DNA of 64,000 nucleotides from Ctena decussata (GCA_963989385.1 OZ022515.1:11936803-12000802); one strand, 5' to 3'. Counted from the stretch's first letter, positions 34,701-45,477 are shown. Program-made: numbers and translations. The notes: generated from the letters alone by a model not told the origin.

Positions 34701-35853
34701 CTAGCTCCCTCATGGAAAATTAGTGTCTGAATGTTGGCTGAAAAGCAGTCTGACCTTTGACTGAACTTGAGCTGAACATTAGTTTCTGAATTTGGTCTGA
34801 AATTCGGACTTTCCAGACCATATTCAGACACTGTTATCAAAAGTTCAGACATTTGATTCAGAGCAATTTCAGACACTGTTGAGATAAGATTCAGAATGTT
34901 TTCAGATAAGGGTCAGTTGTATTTCAGACAAAATTAAGCGTGAATTCAGAAACATTTTAGACAAAATTCAGAATGTTTTCAGCTATGGTTCAGCTGTTTT
35001 TCAGACAAAGTTAAGCCAGGATTCAAAAACAGTTAAGACAATATTCAGAATGTTTTCAGCTATCCACCCCACCCTGCCTCCCTTGCCCCCACTTACCATA
35101 TACTTGATATTGATTATATTTAAATCAGCCAGTATCCACTTCAAGACATAGATTCTCTACACAAAATCAAAAGTTTTTTTTTCAGTTTAATCCTTGATTA
35201 ACCAGTCTCTCAAAGCAAACATTATATGCAAGTATTTTAGAGTGGGTGGGATAAGGATATGTAGTTTAAAGATGAATTTCAAGGCCATCAAGGGCAACAC
35301 ATGAATAAAATATCTTTACAAACATCCACTATAAATTCTGTATCATATCTTTACATGTTTCTGCCATCTTTCCTCACAAATCATTTCTTAAAAACAAAGT
35401 TTAAACTTACTAAACTAAAGAGATATTTCTGTGTTGGTTGAAATTTCTTCTGCAGACGATCTGAGGAAATGCCCACTGAGCATGCCCAGAAGTCACATGA
35501 CTTCCCACTGAATAGTTCAGAAAGATTCAGAAAAATTTGGTTCAGAAAAATTCAGACAAATTTGGTTCAGAAAGATTCAGACTATTATGAGTTCAGAATG
35601 GTTCAGACTATGTATGAGGTTCAGACACTTCAGATATTTTCAGAATTTCTGAATCTTTCTGAATATCTGTCTGAATTGTTCAGCCTGTGCCCAGTAATGT
35701 TTCAGAAAGTGTTCAGAAAAATTCAGAAAAGGGATTTTGTGTTCAGAGGGATTCAGACACCAATTTAGTGTTAAGATCAGATTCAGTCCTGATTCAGACA
35801 AAGTCAGCCAAGTTCAGAAGATATTCAGAAAATGAAGTTCATGAGGGAGCTAG
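34701..35853. mobile_element. TTCAGA-rich element with CTAGCTCCCTCATG inverted ends
   Basis: Perfect 14-bp terminal inverted repeats CTAGCTCCCTCATG (34701) and CATGAGGGAGCTAG (ending 35853). The interior is packed with TTCAGA/TCTGAA hexamers (several dozen), densest at 34725-35070 and 35515-35830. The central 350 bp lacks them. The hexamers on both sides suggest subterminal transposase-binding arrays or foldback arms. The plus ORF 35469-35768 is a by-product. Confidence 0.65.
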
Positions 35854-36127
35854 TACAAACTGAATGAGTGATAAATTAAGGTGAAATGAGTTTTTTGTTA
35901 GTTGCAATAGAAATATTATAACAACTGATTTTAAGTATATAAAATGCTGAACCAAATAATTTCACTAGGAAAACATTGAACAATGTGACTATGATGATCA
36001 TTGTCACGTGTAAAGGGACCTTAGGTCATTTGCCCATAGTGAATACCCAAATCAGTCTACACATGTGCGCTAACCGATCAGATTCTTCACTTGTTAAGTG
36101 TTATGCGAAAAGGGATGACTCTGAACA

Positions 36128-36925
36128 GGTTGTGATATCACTATATCCTTTTTGTAATTTCATTATTTCAAATATGTGATATCACATATAATTTTGTGAT
36201 ATCACCAATTATTATGTGATATCACTTAATCAATTAATAGATATCACAAAGTCGATTTTGAGATTACACAAAATCAGTTTAGTGATATCATTAAATACCA
36301 TCAAATACGAATGAATTTGAGATATCACAAAATGAAATTTGTTATATCACAAAGTCGATTTAGTGATATCACTTATTCGATTTAGCGATATCACTTATCC
36401 GATTCTGTGATATAACTAATTCATTTAACAAAATCGAATTTGTGATACCACAATATTTATTTTGTGATACCGCTATTTCAAATACGTTATATCACATTAT
36501 TATATTATTTTGTGATATCAATAATTATTGTGCTATCACTTATTGACCTGTGAAGTAAAGGATATGTTATGTTATATTTACTAAATCGATTTAGTGAAAT
36601 CACAAAACCGATTTTGTAATATTAATTTCTTGATATCACTAATTAGGAATGAAATACTGATGACAAACTATTTAAGATATAGTGATATCACAAAATCGAT
36701 TAAGTGATGTCATAAAATAAAATCAAATAAGTGACATCACTAAATAGATATTGTGATATACAAAATAGAATTAGTGATATCACAAAATAGCTGTGATCTC
36801 GTAATGTCACAAAATCAGTTTTGTGATATCACTTATTCTATTTTGTGATATCACTAATTGGATTTTGTGATATCACTCAATCGTACATATTTTAGTGATA
36901 TAACAAGTTAAATTTTATGATATTT
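36128..36925. repeat. Array of GTGATATCAC palindromes
   Basis: Over about 0.8 kb, GTGATATCAC or close variants occur more than 20 times, with spacers mostly 10-25 bp, often AAAATCGATTTT (itself palindromic). Perfect units stand at about 36131, 36176, 36194 and 36215, and in a run near 36820-36880. No ORF. Each unit can form a cruciform, and adjacent units can pair with each other. Confidence 0.85.
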
Positions 36926-36929
36926 AGAA

Positions 36930-38345
36930 ACATGTGGATGAACATCAGATGAACATCAGTCTGATTTCTACCTGCTTTAACACATTCACTGCACTACCTA
37001 GAACCATTTTGGTGATCAATACCTTCCCAATCTGACACTTTCACCTCTTTACCTGGAAACATATGGATGAAAAACAGTCTAATATTAACAACACTGCACT
37101 CCCTCTAAACATGTCAATTAATAATTTATATATGTCTGATACATACTTTCTCAGATACATGCACCACACTACCTAGAAACATTTTGAAGAGAACTTGTCT
37201 GATACCAACCTGCTCGAACACAATCACCCCACTACCTAGAAACATCTCGATAAACACCTGTCTGATACTTACTTGCTTAGACATTATCACTTTACTACCA
37301 AGAAACACGTCGCTGTACACCGGTCTGAATCTTACCTCTTAAGACAATTCACTGCACTACTAAGAAGCATGTCACTGACTGGTGTTCATTAACAATGTTT
37401 CTAGATAGTGCGCTGAGTTTGTTAAAGCAGGTAGGAATCTGTCAGTTGATATATTATGTCTGATATGTACTTGCTCAGATACACTCAGCGCACTACCTAG
37501 AAACATTTCGAAGAACACTTGTCTGATCCCGACATGCTCGGACACAATCATCCCATTTTGCTTTGACAAATTCACCACACTACATAGAAACATGTTGATG
37601 AACACCAGTCATCGACATGTTTCTAGGTAGTTCAGTGAATTGTCTAAAGAGAATATATTCAGACCAGTGTTCATCGACATGTTTCTAGGTAATGTAGTGA
37701 TCATGTTTAAGCAGGTAGGAATCAGACTGGTGTTCATCGACATGTTTCCAGGTAGTGCAGTGTATTTGTCAAAGCAGGAAGGAATCTGACTGATGTTCAT
37801 CAACATGTTTCAAGATAGGGCAGTGAAGTTATTTGACCGGTGTTTATCAATATATTTTTAGGTAGTGGGGTCAGGATGTCTGAGAAGATAGGTTTCAGAC
37901 AAGTGTTCGTCCAAATAGCTCTAGCCGGGCCGGGTAGCGCAATCGGTAGGGCACCTGACTCGTAAGTCAGAGGTCCTGGGTTCGAATCCCGGTCTGGCCA
38001 CATACTTTCGTTTCTCCTTCCGCTGATTCAAGAAGGGCAGTTGTCAGTTACTGGCGAAAATATGTGCACTTAGTACTGGTTAACCGCTTAGGAGGTCTAA
38101 GCCTGCCCAGGAATAGTGTGGTTAGGTTAACTGACCGTCCCGACATGACCTTAGTTGTTTACCGTGGACGTTAAGCATCAAATCAACCAACCAACCAAAT
38201 AGCTCTAGGTAATGCAGTGAGTGCGTTAAAGTAGGTAGGAGGAGGAATCAGAGCGGGTGTTCATTCTAGGTAGTGTGGTGAGTGTGTCTGAGGAGGCTGG
38301 TATTCATCGATAAGTGTCTAGGTAGTGCAGGATGCGTTTCTCAGC
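36930..38345. repeat. Diverged about 60-bp tandem repeat in two orientations
   Basis: Unit: ACATGTTTCTAGGTAGTGCA, GTGA-TTGTT-AAGCAGGTAGG, AATCAGACTGGTGTTCATCG. It runs as the reverse complement from 36930 to about 37370 and again at 37480-37610, and forward at 37385-37450 and 37610-38345. A SINE interrupts it at 37925-38194. The minus ORFs across it, rich in MSMNTS-like repeats, are translations of the array. Confidence 0.8.
37925..38194 (+). mobile_element. tRNA-derived SINE S1, copy 1, with 14-bp TSD
   Basis: Head GCCGGGTAGCGCAATCGGTA (A box), a CTGAC/GTCAG anticodon-like stem and GGTTCGAATCCCGGTCTGGC (B box and acceptor). The body contains GACCGTCCCGACATGACC and the tail is AACC repeats. 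Flanked by exact CCAAATAGCTCTAG copies (37911-37924 and 38195-38208). The body and tail show it is a retroposed SINE and not a tRNA gene, although the head folds almost like one. Confidence 0.92.
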
Positions 38346-39183
38346 AGGTAAATCAGACCGATGTTCATAGGTATTATGTCTCTGAACTCACCAATATACC
38401 TCAAAATAACCCTTTCACATCAGGATGAGTCATTAGTGTAGCTATATTGGCCAGATGAGACCTTTATATAAAATTTACCTTGTTCCCCACCCTGTAAGTA
38501 ATAAACAGTGTGGCTAGATTGCAACTTCTGTTTTGTTATGCAACATACAGTTTCATAATGAAAGAGCTTTTACTCTTGTTTCAAACGGTACTATACTTGT
38601 AAATATGAATACAATATTGGGTATACTCTTTAGAAATATATTAAACAAAAGAAAAAAAATAATGTAACTGTCTGGACTACCCTCTAGGGCATACCTCACT
38701 CAAACCGCAGTATTGGTGACATTTTCTTCCACTGACATTTGCAAATCCTTGGGTTTCGTTTTTTAGGCTGAGAAATCTGTTTGAATCAGTTGAATTTCAA
38801 TAAATTCATGAACTAAACAGCTAGAATCACGTGTGTACAGTCTTATTTATCAGATTTTGTACTCAGATTCGTTCTTTCGTTTTGATACTGTAATGTCTCA
38901 AATATCTAGGTCGCGGCTTAAATTTTGTTATGCGAGCTCAGAACCAAAATTCAAAAATTAAATTGATCTTTATCATATGGAGATGCATCAGAGAGTGTAA
39001 TAAAGCCATGCATTAAAAACGATAATCCACTAGTGGATTAAATATGCAAATTACGGCGTAACGTTATGCGTTGACGTTCATAAAACCTTGCGTTTTCTAA
39101 TGGCGAAATTGTAACGTTTTAGTGCAAAATTTGCTTATAAAAATGCGATTTTAGTGTTATATGATGAATAGAATCTTGCATTT
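38346..39183. other. No recognised gene
   Basis: AT-rich single-copy-like sequence. No ORF with a known domain. Confidence 0.4.
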
Positions 39184-39303
39184 GTGCTCCTGTATTATTG
39201 AATTTATTAAACTCGTTGGGGAAAACCGATAAGATGCTCGGCATAGCCTCGCATCTTATCTTTTTCCCCAACTCGTTTAATAAATTCAATAATACATGAG
39301 CAC
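39184..39303. mobile_element. Hairpin MITE with about 53-bp arms
   Basis: GTGCTCCTGTATTATTGAAT...AAACTCGTTGGGGAAAA and TTTTTCCCCAACTCGTTTAA...AATACATGAGCAC are near-perfect inverted arms around a 13-bp centre. Non-coding. Confidence 0.8.
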
Positions 39304-39639
39304 TCATGTAAGATCCTCTATTTATATTAATTTTACGGAAAGAATGATCATTTTTGATCATTAATAATTTAGCGTAAACAAAATCGATTGGCAAAATCAG
39401 CACATACTGAGTAACATACCATTTATCCACGATAGAGTCTGTAACATTCGGTAGAGTTCGGAAATCTTCGGCGGTGTGGTACTCTATTTTACCCCAGTGC
39501 GGTGTGGTGCCATACTTCTAAAAGAAAAAAAACAAACTTTTAACAGAAACATACAGGAATTACTTAGTGTATGAATATGAACATGCAAACTGTGTATGCA
39601 TCCCCAAAAGTTTTCAAAGATAGTTCTCTGTGGTGAAGC

Positions 39640-39770
39640 ATAGTGGCGAAGTGCTAGCGCACAAGAATCATGTTCATCGGATCCCAAGTTTGAATCCTAC
39701 CAGGTCCCTCTGCACATTGACCTTGAGCATATCTCACACTCTGTGTGTGTGTGTGTGTGTGTGTTTTTTG
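39640..39770 (+). repeat. tRNA-like SINE head with (TG)n
   Basis: GTGGCGAAGTGCTAGCGCA and AAGTTTGAATCCTACCAGG resemble A and B boxes. The sequence continues for 50 bp to a (GT)11 microsatellite (39741-39763). No second copy in the window, so the family is uncertain. Confidence 0.4.
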
Positions 39771-40128
39771 AAACCAATACTGTATAAGGGACATGAGGTA
39801 ATTGTGCAGAAAGGGGGTGGGGGACTGGGAGGAAAGCCCCCCAGAACCCAAAAGGTATTGGAAAATCAAAAGTGCAAGAAAGCATTTCATTTCATGACCC
39901 CTCCACTCCCCCCCCCCAGCATTAGTCCACAAAAAATGCAAAAAATGGTGACCCTCCAGTGGGGCAGGTTTTCAAATTCCCCCCCCCCCCCCCCCCCCCC
40001 TCAGCTGATAAGTGATGACAGTTCCCTAATATATGAACACTCAAAATTGAAATATGTCATAATTTGGGAATACAACAACTATCAGATATCAAAGATTAGC
40101 CAACTTAAACAGCACACATTAAGACTTC

Positions 40129-40340
40129 TTAACCCTTTAAGTACCAAAACGCAGACGACAAAATTTACTTCTGCAAAAATTAAAAAAAATGCCTTGTCCA
40201 ACAGATTCAATATTGAGAATTCAAAGACTAGAGGATAAACAGTGTAGATCTAGATGAGGCGGCTCATAATGAGCCGCCTCATCAGGATCTACGCTGTTTG
40301 CAAATTTTGCTAATTTCGTCACTGGGGCTTAATGAGTTAA
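40129..40340. mobile_element. Palindromic MITE family FA, copy 1
   Basis: Ends TTAACCCTTTAAGTACC and GGGGCTTAATGAGTTAA. The core 40237-40299 is a near-perfect palindrome AAACAGTGTAGATCTAGATG...CATCAGGATCTACGCTGTTT around GCGGCTCATAATGAGCCGC. Confidence 0.8.
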
Positions 40341-40708
40341 TTTAAATGGGTATGTACTCTCCCAGGGTAAGCAACTCTGCTAGCTACATTTTTGCTTCCC
40401 TTATCAGTAGACAGCTGAATGCTTTAAGAAAAGAATTTGCTCCCTTTGGAGCAAATTCCCTTAAAGGTTGGACCCCTATTTGGAAGAGCTTTGTCAGTCT
40501 GGGAAGCAAACAGGATGCAATAAAAATTGTGTCCCATTGTAAAAATGGAGGAAAAATATATTGTTGTTCCCTTACTCCTTGAAATAATGGGAAAATTATT
40601 GTCGGCTCTTTTGTGCTAATATTTGAGTTAACTATGGTAGACTCAAAGAGCCACATTGATTTTTGTGTCAAGAGTAAACAGATCAGGTAAATTGTATAGC
40701 TGGTAATT

Positions 40709-40915
40709 CAGTGCTCCAGATAAGAAGGAGCAACAGAGATTATTTTTAGACTATTATCCTTATTTTTGTGTGAAAACATACATTCTGACCCCTCATTAGA
40801 ACCGTCTCGTCGAGATGGTTCTAATGAGGGGTCACAAGATATGTTTTCGTTGAGAAATAAGGAAATTATCTCCGAATTTTAAATCTTCAAAATGGCACCT
40901 AATCTGGAGCCCTGC
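40709..40915. mobile_element. Foldback MITE M3, copy 1
   Basis: GTGCTCCAGATAAGAAGGAG...GACCCCTCATTAGAACCGTC pairs with GATGGTTCTAATGAGGGGTC...AATCTGGAGCCCTG; arms about 100 bp. It is the reference layout for the other M3 copies. Confidence 0.85.
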
Positions 40916-41039
40916 GGTATGACTCATTTTCCTGTCATTGCCATACTGCTGGCTTAGGCTCTTTTATTGATTACTGGCCTGGAATTATGCTTGGAACTGA
41001 GGCAGAGCTCTAGATAAATGGTAATTCAAGGACACTTTT

Positions 41040-41495
41040 TGTCTCGCCTGCGACTGAGAAATAAAATTACCCGTAATATGCGTATATATTGGGACACCTG
41101 AAAATAATAAATTTTCCATTTGGGACAAATGGAAAATTTATTATTTTAGGTGTCCCTTTAATAGAGATGACCACATGAAAAGGTTTGAGTGTATTTGAAG
41201 TTTTCCCTTCCAACACAATTCCAAAAATCTAGTCATCTTGTAAGACAGGCCTAGATGTTTTGGACTATTTTGAAAGCGTAAAACCTATCTAAAATCTAAA
41301 TTACACGAGACTGGTTTAGATATTGAGGGAACTTTAGAGAGAAAAAAGCCCCAACTTATAGCTGAAAACTATGTTAGAAGAAATAAGGCATGGGTATTTA
41401 TCTGGTGTTTGTTTAGGGGGCATAAACTCTGTGTTGAGTTTTCTGGTTTAGCTCTGTTTTGTGAACAGGCGAGACACCGCATTTCATAGAATTTG
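41040..41495 (+). mobile_element. Helitron-like element H5 with an inner palindrome
   Basis: 5' TTTTTGTCTCGCCTGCGACTGAG, 3' CAGGCGAGACACCGCATTTC followed by a decayed hairpin. It has the same sub-terminal inverted design as H1-H4. Inside, 41091-41156 is a perfect foldback GGGACACCTGAAAATAATAA...TTATTATTTTAGGTGTCCC, likely a separate MITE. Confidence 0.6.
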
Positions 41496-41955
41496 TGTTT
41501 TTTTCTGACCTATAAGTTTCAGGAAACTGGTACTGCTTTTCTGGAATTAAACCACAGGAGTGAAAGACAGTCAACATGTTGAAAAGGGTGGTGTGCTGAA
41601 GTTAGTCAGAGCTACCTTTGGTCAAATAGTGCATTATTTTGAAGTTGGTGTGTGAGAGGCTGGTTTGGGGGGGGGGGGGAGGGGGGAGCATGCAGGCGCA
41701 TTTTAAACCCTCACACTTCCTCTGTATTTGATCTGAATTATGCCATGTGTACTTGTACAGTCAGTATTGGCCTTAAGTTAGACAGTGGGACTATTATAGT
41801 CCTCGGAAATCTATATTTGTTGTATTTACTATTTGCAGGACATCGTATTTCCGATAAAAGCTGGACATTGTATTTCCCATAGTACGTCTCTGTGTATAAT
41901 TGACTTCTCTGAGTCATACTGTATTTACTGGAAATAACCTGACATATTTCATGTG

Positions 41956-42020
41956 CAAATAGTGTAGACCCTGATCAGACTGCTCCTGAGGAGCAGTCTG
42001 ATCAGGATCTACTCTGTTTG
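41956..42020. mobile_element. Palindrome family FB, copy 1
   Basis: CAAATAGTGTAGACCCTGAT...CAGACTGCTCCTGAGGAGCAGTCTG...ATCAGGATCTACTCTGTTTG, a 65-bp near-perfect palindrome. FB and FA share CAAACAGTGTAGA ends but differ in the centre. Confidence 0.8.
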
Positions 42021-42609
42021 CCAGCAGTTTGATTAAGCATCCCATAATAGAACAAAATTGATTTATCGGAATTCCAAGAAGAAAAAGGACATGTCAGAAG
42101 TCCTAGCAGGGTCTTAATTAACACTTACAGTAAAACGGTAATGCCCTTAATCGGCAGAGCTTTGGATATTGCGGTGGAATTTTATTGGCTACGGGAGCGA
42201 TTTTTAACAATTATCTCAGAAGCTTTCAGTTGCAAGGTGATAATTCTTGTAAATTGATATGGGGAGTGAAATAAAAATGGTTTCAGTGGTGTTTTGTTGA
42301 TGGGCATTGATTAGCACTTTGATGGATTGTAACTTGGGAGGTTTCTTTTAAAAGCTCTGTTTCCAGTTTTCCTGATGAAATTTTAAAATGATCTGAAGTA
42401 CCTGTTGAATCCGCTGAGTGGTCCACAGGACCTGCAAGTTTGATCAGAAATGCATAATGTCACTTCAAGCCCAAGCTCATAGGGAGGCCGATCATCTGGC
42501 GCTATACTCTTAGTCTTATTTTTGAATTCTCAATATGATATGGCCAAATTTGGGGCCTCTGGATCTTGTGCTCCGGTATAAGGTTGATTGAAAAAATAAA
42601 TCTAGGTCT

Positions 42610-42811
42610 AAATGCATTTAAGCACCAAAACAGGAAAATAGTTGAATTTGCAAACAGTGTAGATCTAGATGAGGCAGTTCACAATGAACTGCCTCATCTA
42701 GATCTACACTGTTTGCTTTCTTTAAAATGATATATATCTTGGATGAAACATTTACTCAACTTTTGCTGTTGTAAATTTTGTTGTCTGTGTTTTTTGCACT
42801 TTAAGGGTTAA
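42610..42811. mobile_element. Palindromic MITE family FA, copy 2
   Basis: The core 42651-42715 is almost perfectly palindromic (CAAACAGTGTAGATCTAGAT...ATCTAGATCTACACTGTTTG), with a TTTAAGGGTTAA right end. It lies about 100 bp before the APC exon, inside the presumed upstream intron. Confidence 0.8.
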
Positions 42812-42931
42812 AAAGTTTCTTCGCCTTAGAATGGAATCAAACATACTTGTCACCACTTGAAGTGGGGAACCACAAATAAACCATGGTATATGTTTTGTAT
42901 TTCAGGATGTGAGTGTTGCTAGGCAAGGGTG

Positions 42932-43181
42932 ATGTCATCATATGATGAACTGCTCAAACAAGTGGCAAGTCTAAAATTAGAAAACTCTCAGCTTCACTTA
43001 GAGCTACAGGGCAACTCAAGTCACTTGACCAAACTTGAAAATGAGGCTTCCAACTTGAAGGATGTTCTAGATCATGTACAGGTGACCTCGACCTCAGGAA
43101 TGCAGGATGATGTGGAATACAGTTTTGCGGACGAGACGATGTGCCGGGAGCACATGGCCGAGGGACTCGCAACTAATTTTG
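42932..43181 (+). CDS. APC: APC, first coding exon (partial gene)
   Basis: ATG at 42932 opens SYDELLKQVASLKLENSQL, then SSHLTKLENEASNLKDVL. These match the N-terminal coiled coil of vertebrate APC (SYDQLLKQVEALKMENSNL and SNHLTKLETEASNMKEVL), the segment that dimerises the protein. APC is a large cytoplasmic scaffold of the beta-catenin destruction complex and binds microtubules. A TTTGTATTTCAG acceptor gives an exon start at 42906 with 26 nt of 5' UTR, so a non-coding exon lies upstream. The donor is G|GTGAGT at 43181/43182, leaving phase 1. An alternative donor CAG|GTGACC at 43081 would end after LDHVQ in phase 0. The GTG at 42929 is in frame but the ATG is the better start. The rest of APC is not identified in the window. 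Confidence 0.92.
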
Positions 43182-43397
43182 GTGAGTGTGATCAGCAAAG
43201 TTCAGTTTTACACTACAGATAACCTTATATGAATTGCGGGTCTTTGTAACTCTGAGGCCCAATTTCACGCCAAGCTTAGTACTAGTACATGAATAAGCAT
43301 TCAAAACACCAAAAGTATACATTGACCCTGACGGTAAAATAAACCACGGACTTAATAATATGAATTATAGCTGTGAAGTGAAACTGGGCCTAATAGT
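43182..43397 (+). other. Intron start of APC
   Basis: Follows the GTGAGT donor. Single-copy-like and non-coding up to a fragment of Helitron-like DNA. If the gene continues rightwards, most or all of the remaining window is intronic repeats. Confidence 0.6.
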
Positions 43398-43443
43398 TAG
43401 GCGCCTATTAGGTGTGCTTTGTTGTCTTCTGACAACTCTTGTT
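43398..43443 (+). mobile_element. 3' end fragment of Helitron-like family H3
   Basis: AGGTGTGCTTTGTTGTCTTCTGACAACTCTTGTT matches the H3 3' end at 49187-49220, including the GTTGTC/GACAAC hairpin. No 5' end nearby. Confidence 0.7.
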
Positions 43444-43736
43444 TAAACCACAAATTTTGCTGGTATTGTACAATTCTTTGATAAGTGTCAAAGTGTTTAG
43501 TAGATACTTGATCGGCAGTCACGGTGATCAGGCAACAACAAACAAATTCATGTTCTGGATTTGGCCTAATTTATGTCAAAATTGTCATTATGGTAACTGA
43601 CAGCTATTTTACTTCATTAAAGTGTCACCCCCAAACGATCACAGCCACTGTCCTCTTTTAACTATTTTGGTTTTGTCAAAATAATTGGGGCACATAGCAG
43701 TAAAAAATCATAGTATTGGGACAGACCAGTTGGAGT

Positions 43737-43801
43737 AAACAGTGCAGACCCAGATCAGACTGCTCCTAAAGGAGCAGTCTGATCAGAGTCTACACTGTTT
43801 G
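43737..43801. mobile_element. Palindrome family FB, copy 2
   Basis: AAACAGTGCAGACCCAGATC...GACTGCTCCTAAAGGAGCAGTC...GATCAGAGTCTACACTGTTT, near-perfect. Confidence 0.8.
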
Positions 43802-43932
43802 CCATTTGCATTCCATCCGTATCTTTTGGACCCTTTTCTGCATTGTAAACCCTAAATGCTCAATTTTTAGAACAATTATGGTACATGTAATTATATTAGG
43901 TGCTCCAATTTTAAAACTTTGCTGTAACCAAT

Positions 43933-44256
43933 GGGTATAATCGATTCCGCTAATTTTTGCTTCCTGCAGAGACTGTACATCATATTTGGCTTCCAATGAG
44001 ACTGTCCGCGATCTCTTGCTTCCTGCCGAGACTTTTGTACATGATAAATGGCTTCCTGCAGAGACTGTCCATGTGATTCTGCTTCCTGCCAAGGCTCTCG
44101 GCAGGAAGCAGATTCACGCGGACAGTCTTGGCAGGAAGCCATTTTACGAGGACAGTAGTCTCTGCAGGAAGCAAGAGTTTGTGGACAGTCTCGGCGGAAG
44201 CCAATATGACGGACAGTCTCTGCAGGAAGCGAAAATTGGCGGAATCGATTATACCC
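43933..44256. mobile_element. Large palindrome M4, copy 1
   Basis: Ends GGGTATAATCGATTCCGC and GCGGAATCGATTATACCC. Each arm has several GCTTCCTGC-GAGACTGT units at about 40-bp spacing, inverted in the other arm; centre CTGCCAAGGCTCTCGGCAG. All ORFs here are translations of the units. Flanks: only GTAAC is shared on both sides. Confidence 0.85.
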
Positions 44257-44671
44257 TGTGGTAACTGGTCCTGTACGGTGATGTATCACAGTTTCAGACA
44301 GGCATACAGTGAAGCCTTGACTAGGCTGCTCAGTTTGGTTAAGTTTTGAAGCAGTCTGATCAGGGTCTGCACTGTTTGATCACATTGGGTTATGTTCTGT
44401 CTAATATTTTGGATCATTTTAGAAACAGTGAGTTGGGAAAAGGGGCAAGGTCACTCTTTGTACACTTGAAAGGTGAAGGTCATATTTGGTGTGCCAAGAG
44501 TATTCATTGTTGATTTACAGCACAGAAGGCTCTGATAAGGCTTTGTAGGTGCCCAGTCTGGTTTGGTTCCAGACTTTTTTTCTCCCGCTATGAAATTTTG
44601 CAGTCTTGTTCCAGCTTTGCTGTTTGCAATTTCTTTGAGTGACACAAAAGTTTACAAGGTCTTCAGTTCAT

Positions 44672-44739
44672 ATGCAAACTAGGAAGACCCAGATCAGACT
44701 GTTTATCCATGCAAACTGGTCTGGGTCTTTCTGTTTGCC
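44672..44739. mobile_element. Palindrome family FB, decayed copies
   Basis: GCAAACTAGGAAGACCCAGA...TCTGGGTCTTTCTGTTTGCC, a weaker palindrome. A further decayed half lies at 44320-44381 (AGGCTGCTCAG...AGCAGTCTGATCAGGGTCTG). Confidence 0.6.
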
Positions 44740-44756
44740 CACACCATGTTTTATCT

Positions 44757-44952
44757 TTAACACTTTTAGCACCAGTGACGAAAATAGCATAATTTGCAAT
44801 CAGCGTAGATCCTGATGAGGCGGCTCATAATGAGCAGCCTCATTTAGATCTACACTGTTTGCCCTCTAGTCTTTGAATCCTCAAAATGAAATGTCTTGGA
44901 CATTTTTTGAATTTTTGCAGATGTAAATTTTGTCATCTGCTTAAAGAGTTAA
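44757..44952. mobile_element. Palindromic MITE family FA, copy 3
   Basis: Core 44795-44862 GCAATCAGCGTAGATCCTGA...CAGCCTCATTTAGATCTACACTGTTTGC. The right part contains GTAAATTTTGTCATCTGC, as in copies 1, 2 and 4. Confidence 0.75.
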
Positions 44953-44954
44953 GG

Positions 44955-45470
44955 AAAATACAGGTGAAAATGAAGGCTGTTACTGTTTTCATTGTGCTGC
45001 GGCTCAGCTCTTTTTGTGGTTTGATTGAACTCATTTTGGACTTTTTGATAAAAGTCTTGTGTACAATAAAACATGATAAAACTTCAGATTGACACTTGGT
45101 TGTCACTTCTTATATACTGGGCAAAATTTGGGGATTATTTCTGTTTTAAACAAGTTATGGGAACTTGTAAGTGAGGCAGTCTGATGAATTACCACAAAAT
45201 GTGTTTCTGGATAAATAAGGAAAAGGCTATTATAAGTTGAAAAAAAGAAAAGGCTTCATTATTTATGTCCCGAACATTTGAAGCTTAGGTGCGGCCCAAC
45301 ACTTGGTAATCACCAGGTTATGGCCTTTGTAAGGTATTGTATTTTTAAAGATTCATTTTGGAAATTGATGAAAAAGTATGAATTGGCAGATCCAGGTGTG
45401 GGATTGAAGTTGTATTGATGCAAGTCCATGTTTTCCTCATTGTTATATACAGATGTCACTTTTTGGGGGT
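44955..45470. other. No recognised gene
   Basis: ORFs of 60-75 codons lack known domains. Probably intronic. Confidence 0.4.
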
Positions 45471-45477
45471 CACAGGT

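Noticed and set aside
37126..37806. Repeat-containing protein genes on the minus strand (MSMNTS / MFLGS repeats)
   Set aside because: The frames are translations of a diverged about 60-bp array that changes orientation. Frames break often and there is no splice or start context.
37925..37999. Functional tRNA gene (Thr-CGT-like cloverleaf)
   Set aside because: It continues into a 195-bp body shared with three other loci and is bracketed by a 14-bp target duplication, so it is a SINE head. The anticodon loop is also irregular.
43790..44349. Several overlapping ORFs on both strands rich in AGSR/LPAETV motifs
   Set aside because: They read through the inverted GCTTCCTGC-GAGACTGTC units of palindrome M4. 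The same happens at 54037-54392.
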